Assembly (NCBI RefSeq): GCF_040054535.1
Contig: NC_090780.1
Coordinates: 16,773,501 to 16,837,500, forward strand
Direction: 5' to 3'
From: Antennarius striatus
Lineage: Eukaryota; Chordata; Actinopteri; Lophiiformes; Antennariidae
DNA: 64,000 nt
The notes below the pieces were generated by a model, which was not told the origin of the DNA, did no database searches, and saw only the letters and a list, made by a program, of their open reading frames with translations. Shown in pieces: positions 1 through 19,150 of this stretch (position 1 is the first letter of the stretch; each line of letters opens with the position of its first letter). Position numbers and translations under genes: made by a program.

Positions 1-180
1 TGAATTTGGTTTTAACCATATCCATCTGATAGATAGATAGATAGATAGATACTTTATTAATCCCGGAGGAAATTGCATATATCCACTGTATATCCACTGT
101 ATATCTATATCCATCTGATATATATATATATATATATCCATCTATATCCATCCACTGTATATCTATATCCATCTGAAACA
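1..180. repeat. GATA microsatellite and retroelement 3'-tail fragment
   Basis: A (GATA)n run at about 31-50 adjoins ACTTTATTAATCCCGGAGG, the terminal motif of many fish non-LTR retroposons followed by simple-repeat tails. Degenerate TATATCCATCTG-type repeats continue to about 175. It lies in a dgka intron. A tail of the same kind in the opposite orientation occurs near 31130-31190. Confidence 0.55.
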
Positions 181-277
181 ACATTTGAAGTATTTGAACC
201 TATGATAGATTCATGTGCTGCACATTCAAAACCAAACAGGTTAAGTAGGTCTACAGCAGTGACTGTGAGTAACTTAC

Positions 278-3104
278 TGAGCTGTCCAGGAGTCCATTGC
301 CATCTTTATCGTAAAGTTTGAAAGTAACTACAAAAAAAATTCAATCAGGTAATGATACAAACGTTTTTCTCCTCCTCAGAGCATCCCCTTCATTATAATC
401 CTTCATCAGAGATGTGTAAAGATTAAGTGCAGTTATACAATCATAAATACTTCAGATAATGTTGGAAGAAGAAACCAACATTCAAGCTTCTCGCGTGGCT
501 GTCCTTCCTCCAGCACCGAAAAGTAACAAGACACATCACGAAGAAAGACACCACCTGGAAACAGAAAAAAACCCAAAACCTATTGACCAAAGATGCAGTT
601 ACAAATAGGAAGAAGGGATGAGTTTTTAAATATTATTTACCGTCTTTGGGCAAATTGCTCTTTGCGATCGCATCCTGATCTTGAAAATAGTAAAAAAGTC
701 GTTTGCATAAATCTGGAGGGAAGTCATTCACTTCTAGATAGGCCTTGAGAAAGAGATAGAGGCCCACTGCATCGATGCTCTATGGAAAGAAATTGTATGA
801 TTGTCAAGAGTCTAGTGTAGAAAAACATGCCGAAAGAAGTGAGCAGTTATGTTGTGTTGAAAGATTGACATAATTTACCCCTCCAGTGTTGTACTGAGCC
901 AGACGACCTCCAGGCAGAAACTCCTTAATCACATCTTTCACACTCAAACTGCTGTCTGCAAAGTGGGTATTGATGAGGTGAACAGTGAATATACAACTCA
1001 AAAGGTTTACAAGAAAAGGATCAAATCTAACTATCTGTGTGTCTGTCTGTTCCGAATACAACTCACACAAAACCTCCAAAATAAATCCTACAGGAGAAAC
1101 GGAGAAGCTGAGCAACCAGGTCACACCTGTCCCTATGTGACACGTCTCACAGTGGGCTAGTGAGATCCTCATAAATTGTGGACACAACGTACGGAGTGCA
1201 TCATGAATTTAATCTAGTTCCTGCTGTCAGAGGCATCTCACGTTGTTGCTTTTTTCAGGACCAGAGAGGATCGGGTGTGATTATCCATTCATCCATTATC
1301 CAACGGTACAACCCCCCCCCCAAACTCCCCCACTAAAAGCCTACACACCCATTTCATTTCAGTGAAAGCCTTAGCACTGTACCACTTTTAGCTTCCTGTC
1401 CACAGGTCTATCTGAGTTCAATCCTCTGTGCAAACACACGCATTTACGACCCAGACTGGTTGGTTCTGTTTTTGAGTTGATGCTCAAAAATATCCTCTAG
1501 AGAAATATTATGGACTGTTGTGTTGGTGTTGCATGAAAATAAGAAGAACTTCCTCCGGCATTTACTGTACAATATTAAAGTCCGATGCTACAGCCTCTTT
1601 CAGCATTTGTTAAGCTTTTATCAGCTCCCAGTGGGGAAGTTCTGAAGTTTAAAAGAAACTGCAAGCATCAAAAACTGTGATCCAACAAGTTTGCACAATC
1701 AAATCAGTTCCGTTACTCTCCAATGGATTACAGCTGCCTCAAATCCTGCTGTTCTTGTTTTTGACTGTATTTACATGAGAAACTTTACCAACTAACTAGC
1801 TGAGGACAAATTTAATTGAAAGTGGATGAGTACGGATACGAACAAAGTAAAACCATAAATAACAAGATGAAACTGGTTTGTAGTAGAAATAGTGTTACAA
1901 ATCAGATAATGGCACAAACCTGGAGTGTATGTTGCTCAGGTTTATCGGCTACAGAAGGGAGTGTGATTGTGATAGTTGTTTAGCTTCATGCACATTGTGA
2001 CATGGCTTTGTAAATTGTTTTTATTGGAAACACCACCTATAACCAGTACAAGGAAAAGCAGGAGAAAATTTTTTGCCAAGCTAAAAACAGTGTTCCATCA
2101 CCGGGCCACCAATGACAACTGCACATTAGCATTCCTGATTATTTTACTTCAGTGAAATCAACGTACAAATATGTAAAAGTACCTTTACAAGTTGAAAAAT
2201 AAAGTTTCATGCATAAAAAATGTGGGCACAATTTATTTATTGGAACTGCTGTATACCTAAGAAAGGTATTCAACGAGAGTGCATGAATTCAGGTAATGTA
2301 CAGTTTGCTTTCAAGACTGTAATTATTATGCTTTATGTAACATATTCAGACATGAGTCATTATAAAGCTACTACAGGAAATATTTAATTGTTCTGTTTTT
2401 TTTTTAGAATTTAACGATCAAAAGGGAATATTATGATTTGTTCTCTCATAATGTCAAGGCTACAGAAAATGTGAGCTTTTTGCATGTTGGTTACAGACCT
2501 GCCAGAAATAATACACTCTAAAACTGATGGAAACTAACAGGAAAATCTGATCAATATTCTCATATATTAATGTCGCACATGCTATAAACCGCTCTCAGTG
2601 TGTGAGTTTGAGGGAGCACTTTGTCTGAGGGATAGCTTTCATGCGTGAATGGATCACTGAAAGAACATTTCAGAGGTCCATCAGATGAGAAAGGCACATG
2701 TAGATCCAGTCCATTAACCATTTAGTTGTAGTATTACACTATTATTCCTTAATTATTATTGAATGTAGGAAATATACTGTAAAATCAAAGTTAACATTCT
2801 GCAAACAAACAGCAATTGCCTGAGGAAAATATGGCCATGTGTTGTTTTGACAATTTACACAAATACAGAAAAAATACTGTATATTTATTTCTAGTAATAA
2901 GTCGATGTAAAAGACAGTAAGAAGTTGTAAAAATACAGAACTTTGCAGGCAAAGCTGCTGGTAACTACTGCAAATTTACAGAGAAGGATTTTTATAGTGT
3001 AAATATTAAAATTGAAGAAGGTAAGACTTACATTCCATGTATTGCTGCAGCTGGATAAAATCCACGGGAGTCAGGGTCCCTTCAGTGTCTTCAACCGAGG
3101 CCAT
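278..3104 (-). CDS. dgka: Diacylglycerol kinase alpha, N-terminal part (5 coding exons; gene continues past the left edge)
   Basis: Type I diacylglycerol kinases phosphorylate diacylglycerol to phosphatidic acid and are Ca2+-regulated through an N-terminal recoverin-homology domain and EF hands. Coding exons in transcript order: 3032-3104 (ATG at 3102-3104), 879-955, 641-779, 480-554 and 278-327; phase closes at each junction. The visible protein starts MASVEDTEGTLTPVDF and continues through IQLQQYMEYSS, matching the DGK recoverin-homology start. It then has RDVSCYFSVLEEG, close to human DGKA and less like DGKB or DGKG, and KLYDKDGNGLLDSS, the first EF-hand loop. The second EF hand, C1 domains and catalytic domain must lie left of base 1. 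An acceptor sits directly before the ATG (exon 2 ends at 3106), so a non-coding exon 1 is expected; a GTAAGG donor at 3719-3724 would serve. The donor after 480 is GTTGGT, which is weak. Family assignment is firm; the alpha paralogue call is likely. Confidence 0.88.
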
Positions 3105-3724
3105 ATCTATAAATAGATTAATAGAGAATAATGTCAGAGCAAAGGTCCTGGACCAGACGTTACAACAACACAACCTTGTGTAAAATAAGTCTGAGGGAGT
3201 CTTGCGTTTTGCCCGTGACTCATGAACGGGTTTGCTTCCATTCCTTGGATTGCATATGCCAGTAGTATTTCAGACACCTCCCTTTTTAAATGGACAATGC
3301 CTTTTCACATACGTATTTACTCAGATGCCTGTCTGGTTGAGGTTTGTGACCAGACAACCAAGTATACAATTAAAAATACTAAATAGTTATTAGTTTTGGT
3401 TTACACATTCAGAAAAGAATGACGGGGTTGTGACATGTTCTGACAAGATGAGACGTCAACAATTTATCACACCATCACAGAACTAATATAAAATTAGGTT
3501 GTGAAGAAGTAAAGTCATTGCAGTGGTAATATCCTTACATCTTAATCGGTGACGAACTGGTCAGTTAGTTTAAGAAATCATCATACCCATCAGACAGGAC
3601 TATAGATTAAATTCTGATCATTCAATTGAGTGTCGGCCACTATTTTCATTCATTCAGCTGTCCACGGCCTGCGCAGGTGTTCGGTCACGGACACAGGTAG
3701 ATGGCCAAACCTTGGAGACCTTAC

Positions 3725-3980
3725 CTGACTCTCCTCAGGTAAAGTTAAAGCTGCACACAAAGGCGGAACTGTACAATAACGAAGAACCTTTTGCGTTGGT
3801 TGACGGAAAATGGTGCTTGCGGGTAAATGTCTGCTGCCGGTATTAGCGGATATACGAGATTAAGAATGAGCAGAGGAGGAGCTTTAACCTAATAATTACG
3901 GAAAGTGTCTCCTCCTCGTGCGCGTCTGCGCGCACAGAAAGGCGCTCGACCCTTTTTGATATTGAACATTTTCACAAGTG
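3725..3980 (-). promoter_or_regulatory. Probable non-coding first exon and promoter of dgka
   Basis: On the minus strand a consensus donor (GTAAGG, 3719-3724) ends a GC-richer stretch upstream of the dgka start exon, whose acceptor lies just before the ATG. CpG-containing sequence runs from about 3660 to 3960 while the flanks are AT-rich. This is inferred from splice-site logic; no TATA box or transcript evidence is visible. Confidence 0.4.
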
Positions 3981-4134
3981 GAGTTAGTCGACACACTTCC
4001 GAAATACTGCAGCTTTAAGCACTAAAATCTGTTGTGATTGATAACCAAATTTTGTTCATTCTGTCAAATAACTGCTGGTTCAGTAAGCAGAACATTAAGA
4101 GAATTGCTGATGTGATAGATTCTCCAACACACGT

Positions 4135-4167
4135 GTTTGTTTGTTTGTTTGTTTGTTTGTTTGTTTA
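4135..4167. repeat. (TTTG)n microsatellite
   Basis: Eight tandem TTTG units in intergenic sequence upstream of dgka. The surrounding intergenic interval 3981-4720 shows no convincing coding or RNA feature. Confidence 0.9.
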
Positions 4168-4734
4168 AACGTTGGGACACAATAAAATGCTGATAGAAAC
4201 AGATTTTAATGAATAAATAAAAGATTGAATGAAGAGATAATATTACTGTTTTTAAATGGGATGTTTTACATTAGGCAGTATTAGGAGCAATGTTTACACT
4301 CGTGTTTGACCTTCTTTAAAAATACTGGACCATAATTATCTCCCAAACCAGTCGTGGTTTTCCAAATTCTCAGATTTTTGTTAGATTTATAATAAACAGA
4401 CACACTTTTCCCTTCAGTAGATAGATTTGAAGAAAAAAAAATTATATCAAATTCTGCAAAATGCACTTTTGCACATGTTGGGGTCCAGAAAATCAGTGAT
4501 AACGACAGAGCAGTCTGAGAGTGCAAACCTCCATCAACGCTATGTGCTCTAACCCCAAAATAATCAGGAAACACTCATCGGGTTATTTCCAGATAGAATC
4601 CTCTGAAAACTGTTTGTGGCAGCTAGGTTAATCACTAATGATTAAAACATCATTGAGATGAGCACTGTGCCATGGTGGCGCTACTTTAAACTGCTGCTTT
4701 AAATTATTATACCGGGGTTAAATTATACTGATTT

Positions 4735-7032
4735 CCATCCATCCATCCATCATCAACCGCTTATTCGGAGCCGGGTCGCGGGGGCAAGTCTCAGCAGGGA
4801 TGCCCATACTTTACACTCCCCAGACACCTCCTCCAGCTCCTCCGGGGAGAGCCCGAGGCACTCCCAGGCCAGCCGAGAGACATGGTCCCTCCAGCGTATC
4901 CTAGGTCTTCCTTAAGATCTCTTCCCGGTAGGACATGCCCGGAACACCTCCCCAGGGAGGCGTCCAGGAGGCATCCTGAACAGATGCCCAAGCCACCTCA
5001 GCTGAGTCTTAAGACTCAGCTCCTTCTTCACCACAACAGACCTACACAGTGACTGCATCACTGCAGAAGCTGAACCGATCCGTCTGTCAAACTCACGTTC
5101 CATCCTTCCCTCACTCGTGAACAAGACCCCAAGATACTTAAACTCCTCCATTTGGGGCAAGGACTCTCCACCAACCTGAAGAGGGCACACCACCCTTTTC
5201 CGGTCGAGAACCATGGCCTCGGATTTAGAGGTGCTGATCCTCATTCCACTTGCTTCACACTGGGCTGCAAACCGTCCCAGTGCATGCTGAAGGTCCAGGT
5301 TTCATGAGGCCAACAGGACAACATCGTCTTCAAAAAGCAGAGATGAAATCCTTTGGTCCCCAAACTGGACTCCCTCCGGATCCTAGCTGTGCCTAGAAAT
5401 TCTGTGCATAAAGATTATGACCAGAGCCGGTGATAGAGGGCAGCCCTGCCGGAGTCCAACATGCACCTGGAACAGGTCTGACTTACTGCCGGCAATGCGA
5501 ACCAAGCTCTGGCTTCGGTCATACAGGGACCGGACCGCCCTCAGCAAAGGGCCCCGGACCCCATAGCACTCCCCACAAGATACCACAAGGGACACGATCG
5601 AATGCCTTCTCCAGGTCCATAAAACACATGTGGACTGGTTGGGCAAACTCCCATGAACCCTCGATGGAGAGTGTAGAGCCGGTCCAGTGTGCCATGACCA
5701 GGACGAAAACCACATTGTTCCTCCTGAATCGGTCTAATCCTCCTCTCCAGTACCCTGGAACTTTCCCCGGGAGGCTGAGGAGTGTGATCCCCCTATTGTT
5801 GGAACACACTCTCAGGTCCCCCTTTTTGAAAAGAGGGACCACTGCCCCGGTCTGCCAATCCAGAGGTACTGTCCCTGACTGCCATGCGATGTTACAGAGA
5901 CGTGTCAACCATGACAGTCCCTGCACATCCAGAGACTTGAGGTACTCAGGGCGAATCTCATCCACCCCCGGTGCTTTGCCACCAAGGAGTTTGGCAACCA
6001 CCACGCAACTACTCGAGCCGCAGTACACCTGGCCTGCCTGTACCTGTCAGCTGCCTCCGGAGTCCCACAATGCAACAACACTTGATAGGACTCCTTCTTC
6101 AGCTTGACAGCATCCCTTACTTCTAGTGTCCACCCCCGGCATGTCGCGGTTACCACCGCGACAGGCAACAGAGACCCTGCGACCACAGCTCCAAGCAGCC
6201 GCTTTGACAATGGAGACGGAGAACATGGTCCACTCTGACTCAATGTCCCCAGCCTCCTGCAGGATCTGGGAGAAGCTCTCCAGGAGGTGGGAGTTGAAGA
6301 CCCCACTGACAGAGGGTTCTGACAGACTTTCCAAGCAGACTCTCAAAACACGTTTGGTCCTGCCGACTCTGTCCGGCCCCCTGCTCGGCCAGCGGATCCA
6401 ACTCACCACCAGGTGGTGATCGGTTGACAGCTCTGCCCCTCACTTCACCCGAGTGTCCAACACACACGGTCGGAGGTCTGATGATACAACAACAAAGTCA
6501 ATCATCGACCTCCGGCCTAGGGTGTCCTGGTGCCATGTGCACTTATGGACATCCCTGTGGTTGAACAAGGTGTTCGTTATGGACAAACTGTGACTAATAA
6601 CAAAACACCACTCATGTTCAGATCGGGGAAGCCGTTCATCCCAATCACCCTTTTCCAGGTCTTACTGTCATTGCCCACGTGCGTGTTTAAGTCCACAAGG
6701 AGAACAATGGAGTCCCCAGTCAGAGCACTATTCAGTACTCCTCCCAGGGACTCCAGGAAGGCTGGGTATTCTGCTCTGTCATTTGGCCCATAGGCCAAAA
6801 CGACAGTGAGACACCTGTCCCCAACCCAAAGGCGCAGGGACGCGACCCTCTCGTTCACTGGGATGAACTCCAACATATGACGGCTGAGCTGTGGGGCCAC
6901 AAGCAAGCCCACACCAGCCCGTCGCCTCTCACCTTGGACAACAACAGAAAATTGGAGAGTCCAGCCCCTCTCAAGGGTTTGGGTTGAGGTGAGCCCGACT
7001 ATATCTAGTCGGTACCTCTCAACCTCCCTCAC
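4735..7032 (-). pseudogene. Disrupted endonuclease/reverse-transcriptase ORF of the LINE
   Basis: The polyprotein is spread over several frames, with coding-like pieces at about 7032-6577, 6409-6047, 6028-5519, 5715-5383 and 5244-4912. Frameshifts, in-frame stops, an altered active-site box and an internal deletion in the maturation-side segment show that it cannot encode a working enzyme. Overlapping plus-strand ORFs here are shadows. Confidence 0.85.
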
Positions 7033-7510
7033 AAGCTCCAGCTCCTTTCCCCACAGTGAGGTGACATTCCATGTCCCTAGAGCTAGACTCTTTGTCTAGG
7101 GATTGGGTCGTCGGGCCCCATGCTGACGACTGCCACCCAATCCAGACTGCACCCGTCCCCTAGTTTCCTCAGCGGGTGGTGAATCCACCGGTGGTTCGGC
7201 CCACGTCGTCCTTTCGGGCTGAGCCCGGCCGGGCCCCGTGGGTAGAGGCCTGGCCACTAGGCACTCGCACACGAGTCCCAGCCTGGCTCCAGGGTGGGGC
7301 CCCGGTTGCGCTATACCGGGCGACGTCACGGTCCTTGATTTTGTACTTATCATAGGGTTTTTTGTGCTGCTCTTCATCTGGCCCATCACCCAGGACCTTT
7401 TTGCCAAGGGAGACCCTAGCAGGAGCGTAAAGCCCCTGGCAACATAGCCCCTGGGATCATTCGGGTACTCAAACTCCCCCACCACGATAAGGTGGCAGCT
7501 CTCGGAGGAG
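4735..7510 (-). mobile_element. Rex3/RTE-like non-LTR retrotransposon, nearly complete but dead
   Basis: The element is read on the minus strand, with its 5' end near 7510 and its 3' end near 4735. It is bounded by a perfect 14-bp direct repeat (AATTATACTGATTT at 4721-4734 and 7511-7524), a target-site duplication. The 3' end is a short (GGAT)n tail, as in Rex3-type RTE elements. Translations show an APE endonuclease region (about 7032-6577: [40 protein letters not shown]), a reverse transcriptase (about 6028-5290: GKAPGVDEIRPEYLKSL, SNNRGITLLSLPGK, HMCFMDLEKAFDRV, GLRQGCPLSPAL) and the C-terminal segment (about 5244-4790: EEFKYLGVLFTSEGRMERE, LRWLGHLFRMPPGRLP). Reading frames are broken by frameshifts and stops. 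The FADD catalytic box reads FEDD near 5320 and is followed by a stop. Superfamily is likely RTE; the exact family needs a repeat library. Confidence 0.9.
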
Positions 7511-7524
7511 AATTATACTGATTT

Positions 7525-8034
7525 ACCTCAGTATAATCACTCACTTTCTTGGACATAAAAACTTCTTTTTTTTCCTAATCATATACTGAATATATTGTAC
7601 ACCCAGCGATGGACGGTAAAGGAACATTGTGGATGTGAACGTTTTTCGCGCATCCTCGCCGAGACGCGAGGGGGCGCTGTAAGCGTCAGTGACGCGTGGT
7701 TTACGCAGTAACGCGTCGTAGGAGAATAAACAGTCTGCACAGGTTCCACTTCCGTAGCTACCCTGAGGGGCATCTTTTTCTATTGCAACTTTAAATCCAA
7801 ATTTCGGTTCGAAACCCTCGGTCATGTTACTCGTTTAACCATAAGGATTAGAGACGCCTTACATATAAATATCTTGGGGTCGTAAACTCGCTGTATATAG
7901 AGTTTACTTCATCAGTCATCGCTGCTAAAGCTAGTTGTGTTAGCTGAGAGTCAGCGGTAGTTGAAATAATTAAATACAGAATCGAGTAATCCGCTCTTTG
8001 TCCAGTATTAATTTGAATTTAAAACAAGGCAGTC
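7525..8034 (+). promoter_or_regulatory. stx16 upstream region with CpG-rich stretch and CTCF-like site
   Basis: The interval between the LINE and the stx16 start codon is CpG-rich at about 7640-7720, unlike its AT-rich surroundings. It contains ACGCGAGGGGGCGCT at 7664-7678, which fits the vertebrate CTCF core on the plus strand. No TATA box is evident. The stx16 transcription start probably lies between about 7700 and 7990. Confidence 0.5.
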
Positions 8035-14023
<5,989 letters not shown>

Positions 14024-15614
14024 TGCTGCATTCCTCTGACTTGTTTTTTTGTTTGGATGTTTTTTGTTCATCTGTGTGGACATGGAATTTGTCTTGGTTC
14101 TTTTAAATCAAAGCTGACTACCTTTCACACCCAACCTGAAACAATGAAAAAATAAGGATCAGGCATCTCTTTAGAGGCGCATGATTAGTTGTGTGTGGTT
14201 GTTCCAAAAAGTGAAACAATCGACCCGCTGTAGCCATAGCTGTTTACTGAAGTGTCTCACACACACACATCACCCAGATTGTATGACAGAGGTTTGTTGA
14301 ACCCAGCAATGTTGGTGTGTGTGTGTCTTAACGGAATGTGGTTTAAAACATGTGGTCCTAACAAATGGACTATCATTGCTTATAATGGTGAAGCAGAGTA
14401 TTCTCTGCTCAACATCGACATATTTTTGTCCGGTTCCGTTGCAAAATTGCTTCTTCTTTTTTTTTCTTGTTACAACAAGAAAAGTTTGTGAAAGTGGAAA
14501 AATTAGGAATGCCTTTTAATGCAAATTCATTAATATATGACAAATTGCATTTGTATTTCTGGCTCATTATTTTGTCTTGGGATAAACATTAGGACAGATA
14601 TAATTACAATAGCCTTTCAGTACCAAGTATATGTTCCTTTGTTTTATGGACCACTTAGTAGTTTTATCACTTTCCTCCTCGATCTTGAGATGATGTATTC
14701 CATTGAGGAGGTAGTAGACAGCCATGAGCTTCCTTCTATTTGTCTGTTTATTTGAAAATCAAATCATCTGCACTTTTTCATGAAGTGCTTATTTTAAAAC
14801 ACTTCATAGTTTTAGTTTTTCATGGTTCTTGCACAAAGTGCTACCTTTTCTGAACTCTTGCAGTTTGCACATATTGATGCCTGAGGAGGAGTTATGGTTG
14901 TTATGGATGTAATACTACTGTCATCTGTATGATGAGAAGAATTATTTATTTTTTTAATAACTTCAATAATCAGTGGATTCACAATGCGTTCCATCACAGG
15001 CAGAATTACTGCACATTGAGTTAATTATATCTGTAGCTTAAACCTAACAGTTATAGTCCTTCCCTCTGAGAAAACTGTGATGTAATCCAACCCAAGCAAA
15101 CATGAAGACAGGATTGTGAGGTTTTTTTTTTTACTTTTAGAATGGACACATTACATTTAAGTTGTCTTTGTTGAAAATAATTGTACTTGTGTTCTTTAAA
15201 GACTCGTCTGATTAGTTTTATTTGACATATCTGTACTTGATTCTACAGTTTATAAACCTGTTAAAAACATCTTTGTCATTGATGTAAAGTTGTATGTGAA
15301 AAATAATCCAGTCCTGATGATCCTTCGCTGATTTTGGTTCCCCAACGAAATCAGGGAGGAGGTAACGGGGTTAGTAAACCTCAGACATGATTCTTTGTGT
15401 GATTTCAACTATAGCACTGGTGCTTGTGTATAGATTTTTTTTTTAAAAACCCTCTTTATTAAAGTTTATTTATATTGTCAGAGTCAATGCTAAATGCAAA
15501 ATATATGCAGATTTGTAAAAAATTATTTAAAAATTGGGGGTTGTTGCTGTTCTAATGTTAAAGCAAGAGGCAACTGCAGAGAAAAAAATTCAATATTTTA
15601 ATGAAGTTTACAAA
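14024..15614 (+). other. stx16 3' untranslated region and intergenic sequence
   Basis: The sequence following the stx16 stop is AT-rich with no further gene. An ATTAAA near 15457-15462 is a possible polyadenylation signal, but no single site stands out. ORFs at 14252-14755 show no similarity that I recognise. Confidence 0.5.
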
Positions 15615-15618
15615 TTAA

Positions 15619-16385
15619 AGGGACAGTAAAGTTAATTTCAGTGACATGTATGTTATTCATCATTATGAAAAATAGAAGAAAAAATAAATTTTATGTGTGT
15701 AGCATCATCTGTTCGGTCAAAAAAGCTTAAAATCTGCGCCGCAGCAGCTTCCGCATTCAGTGGTGACGTGAGCATCATACGTCATTGAGGCCAAACACCT
15801 TAGCAGCCATAAGAAAATGTAATTCTAGACGTGATTAACACCAAAAATTTCATGGTTACCTGCACGGTGAATGGTTGTGTCAACAGAACAGCAAAAAGAC
15901 GCAACTGTCAAAAATATTCACTGTGGAATGAATAACAACTACAGTTGTTATTAATTCCACACAGTCCAATAGTAATAAATGGCAGTTAGCTAAATTCTGA
16001 CATAATGTGGACAATCCCTTTGATGGGCTAGCGTGTTGCCATTTTTAGCGCGATACCTTCCAAAAGGTATTCTAAAGAACGACAGGTTTTGTCTTCGCGT
16101 CTTTTTGCTATTCTGTGGACACAACCGCTCACCACGCAGGTAATCATGATATATTTGGTGTTAATCGCGTCTAGAATTGCATTGTTTCTAATTGCTGCTA
16201 AACTATATTTGGCCCCAGTGAGGTATGATGCCCATGTGACCAGTGAATGCGGAAGCTGCTGTGGCGCAGATTTAAAGCTTTTTTTTTAACCAAACAGATG
16301 ATGCTACACACATAAAATATATTTTTTCTTCTATTTTTCATGATGAATAACATATATATCACTTAGAATTAACTTTACTGTCCCT
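15619..16385. mobile_element. Kolobok-like fold-back DNA transposon with THAP-like starts in both arms
   Basis: A 767-bp element is flanked on both sides by TTAA (15615-15618 and 16386-16389). Its termini are AGGGACAGTAAAG and the inverse. The terminal inverted repeats are long, about 280-300 bp, and imperfect. The left arm has an ORF start at 15852 (MVTCTVNGCVNRTAKRR). The right arm, on the minus strand, starts at 16147 (MITCVVSGCVHRIAKRR). Both look like the beginning of a THAP zinc finger (C-x4-C). TTAA target sites with THAP-bearing transposases are characteristic of the Kolobok superfamily. No complete transposase is present, so it is non-autonomous. A smaller inverted repeat occurs near 15924-15963. 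It ends about 420 bp upstream of the eef1akmt3 start. Confidence 0.75.
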
Positions 16386-16389
16386 TTAA

Positions 16390-16807
16390 GTGGTCGATTG
16401 ATTAGCCTGCGATATCACCTAAACGGGAAGATCAGTTCTGCTTTAGAGGTTACTGGGAGGTCAGCCAATCAGCAAACAGGAGAGAAATGAACCCGGAAGC
16501 AGATGTTTTCTTTGCGAATTTAAAACCCCGCACACTACAGAGCATTCTGTTGAACTCGGTAGAAAAGTAAAAAAAACATTGTAAAAAAACATTGTGATTT
16601 CCAGCATTGTTTCAGAGTACTTTCAAAATGAAATCTGAATCAAGATGAGCTCGCTGGCCTCGCTATTCTGACTGACTGCGTCTGTAAACAAGCGCCAGCT
16701 ATATTTAGGACGGGAGGTAGCCTTCACTTTTTAAATAAATACTCTCCGCTCTATAACAGAGCTGACTTCACTTCAATCGAACCGCTTTCTTTAAAACGGA
16801 ATCAGCC
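16390..16807 (+). promoter_or_regulatory. eef1akmt3 upstream region
   Basis: This short unique interval lies between the Kolobok-like element and the eef1akmt3 ATG. It is the only space for a proximal promoter and 5' UTR. No strong core-promoter element is recognised. Confidence 0.35.
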
Positions 16808-18606
<1,799 letters not shown>

Positions 18607-18889
18607 TAATGACGACCTGCTACTGGTCTGAGATCTGGATTAGATATTGCCTTGAACAGGCATGACGCTGGTATCTGGGATACCTCTTTTAAAAGAAAGC
18701 AGCTTTATGAAGAATGTGTAACAGGAACATATGTTGTTGGATAAAACAATGTTAATTGAGTGTATTTAACTTTTCTACTTAACATTTGTATTTAAAAAAA
18801 ACAATCGAAGATTTGTTGGTTTTTCACTTTTTGCCTTTAGTTACACACTGCTGTGAAATGAACTGCTGAGAAATAAAATGTTATTATGT

Positions 18890-19150
18890 AGAAAATGTGT
18901 CATCTTTACCTTTCGGCTTGTCCCATTTGACGCCACATAGAGGTCAGCCTATCTTCTGCATCCTCCTCTCTAACATCAACTGCCCTCACGTCTTCCCTTA
19001 CTGCATCCACCTGGATGAACACTCATATTGTTTGGCAAAATTTTAGGCCGGATGCCCTCCCTGCCACAACACTTTGCATTTATCTAGGCTTGGGATTACA
19101 GTTGATACTGGCTTGTGCCCCGTAGGACTTCTAAAATTAAAAATATGTAT
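18890..19150. repeat. Dispersed teleost repeat fragment
   Basis: Phrases such as CTTTCGGCTTGTCCC, CTGCATCCTCCTCTCTAACA and GGCCGGATGCCCTCCCTGCC recur in many fish genomes in this order. Class is uncertain. It begins just after the eef1akmt3 polyadenylation signal. Confidence 0.6.

Noticed and set aside
5430-6107. 225-aa plus-strand ORF in the LINE
   Set aside because: It lies opposite the reverse transcriptase region; the minus strand carries all recognisable motifs.
16089-16289. 66-aa ORF inside the Kolobok-like element
   Set aside because: It overlaps the right arm in the sense opposite to the THAP-like start and resembles nothing.
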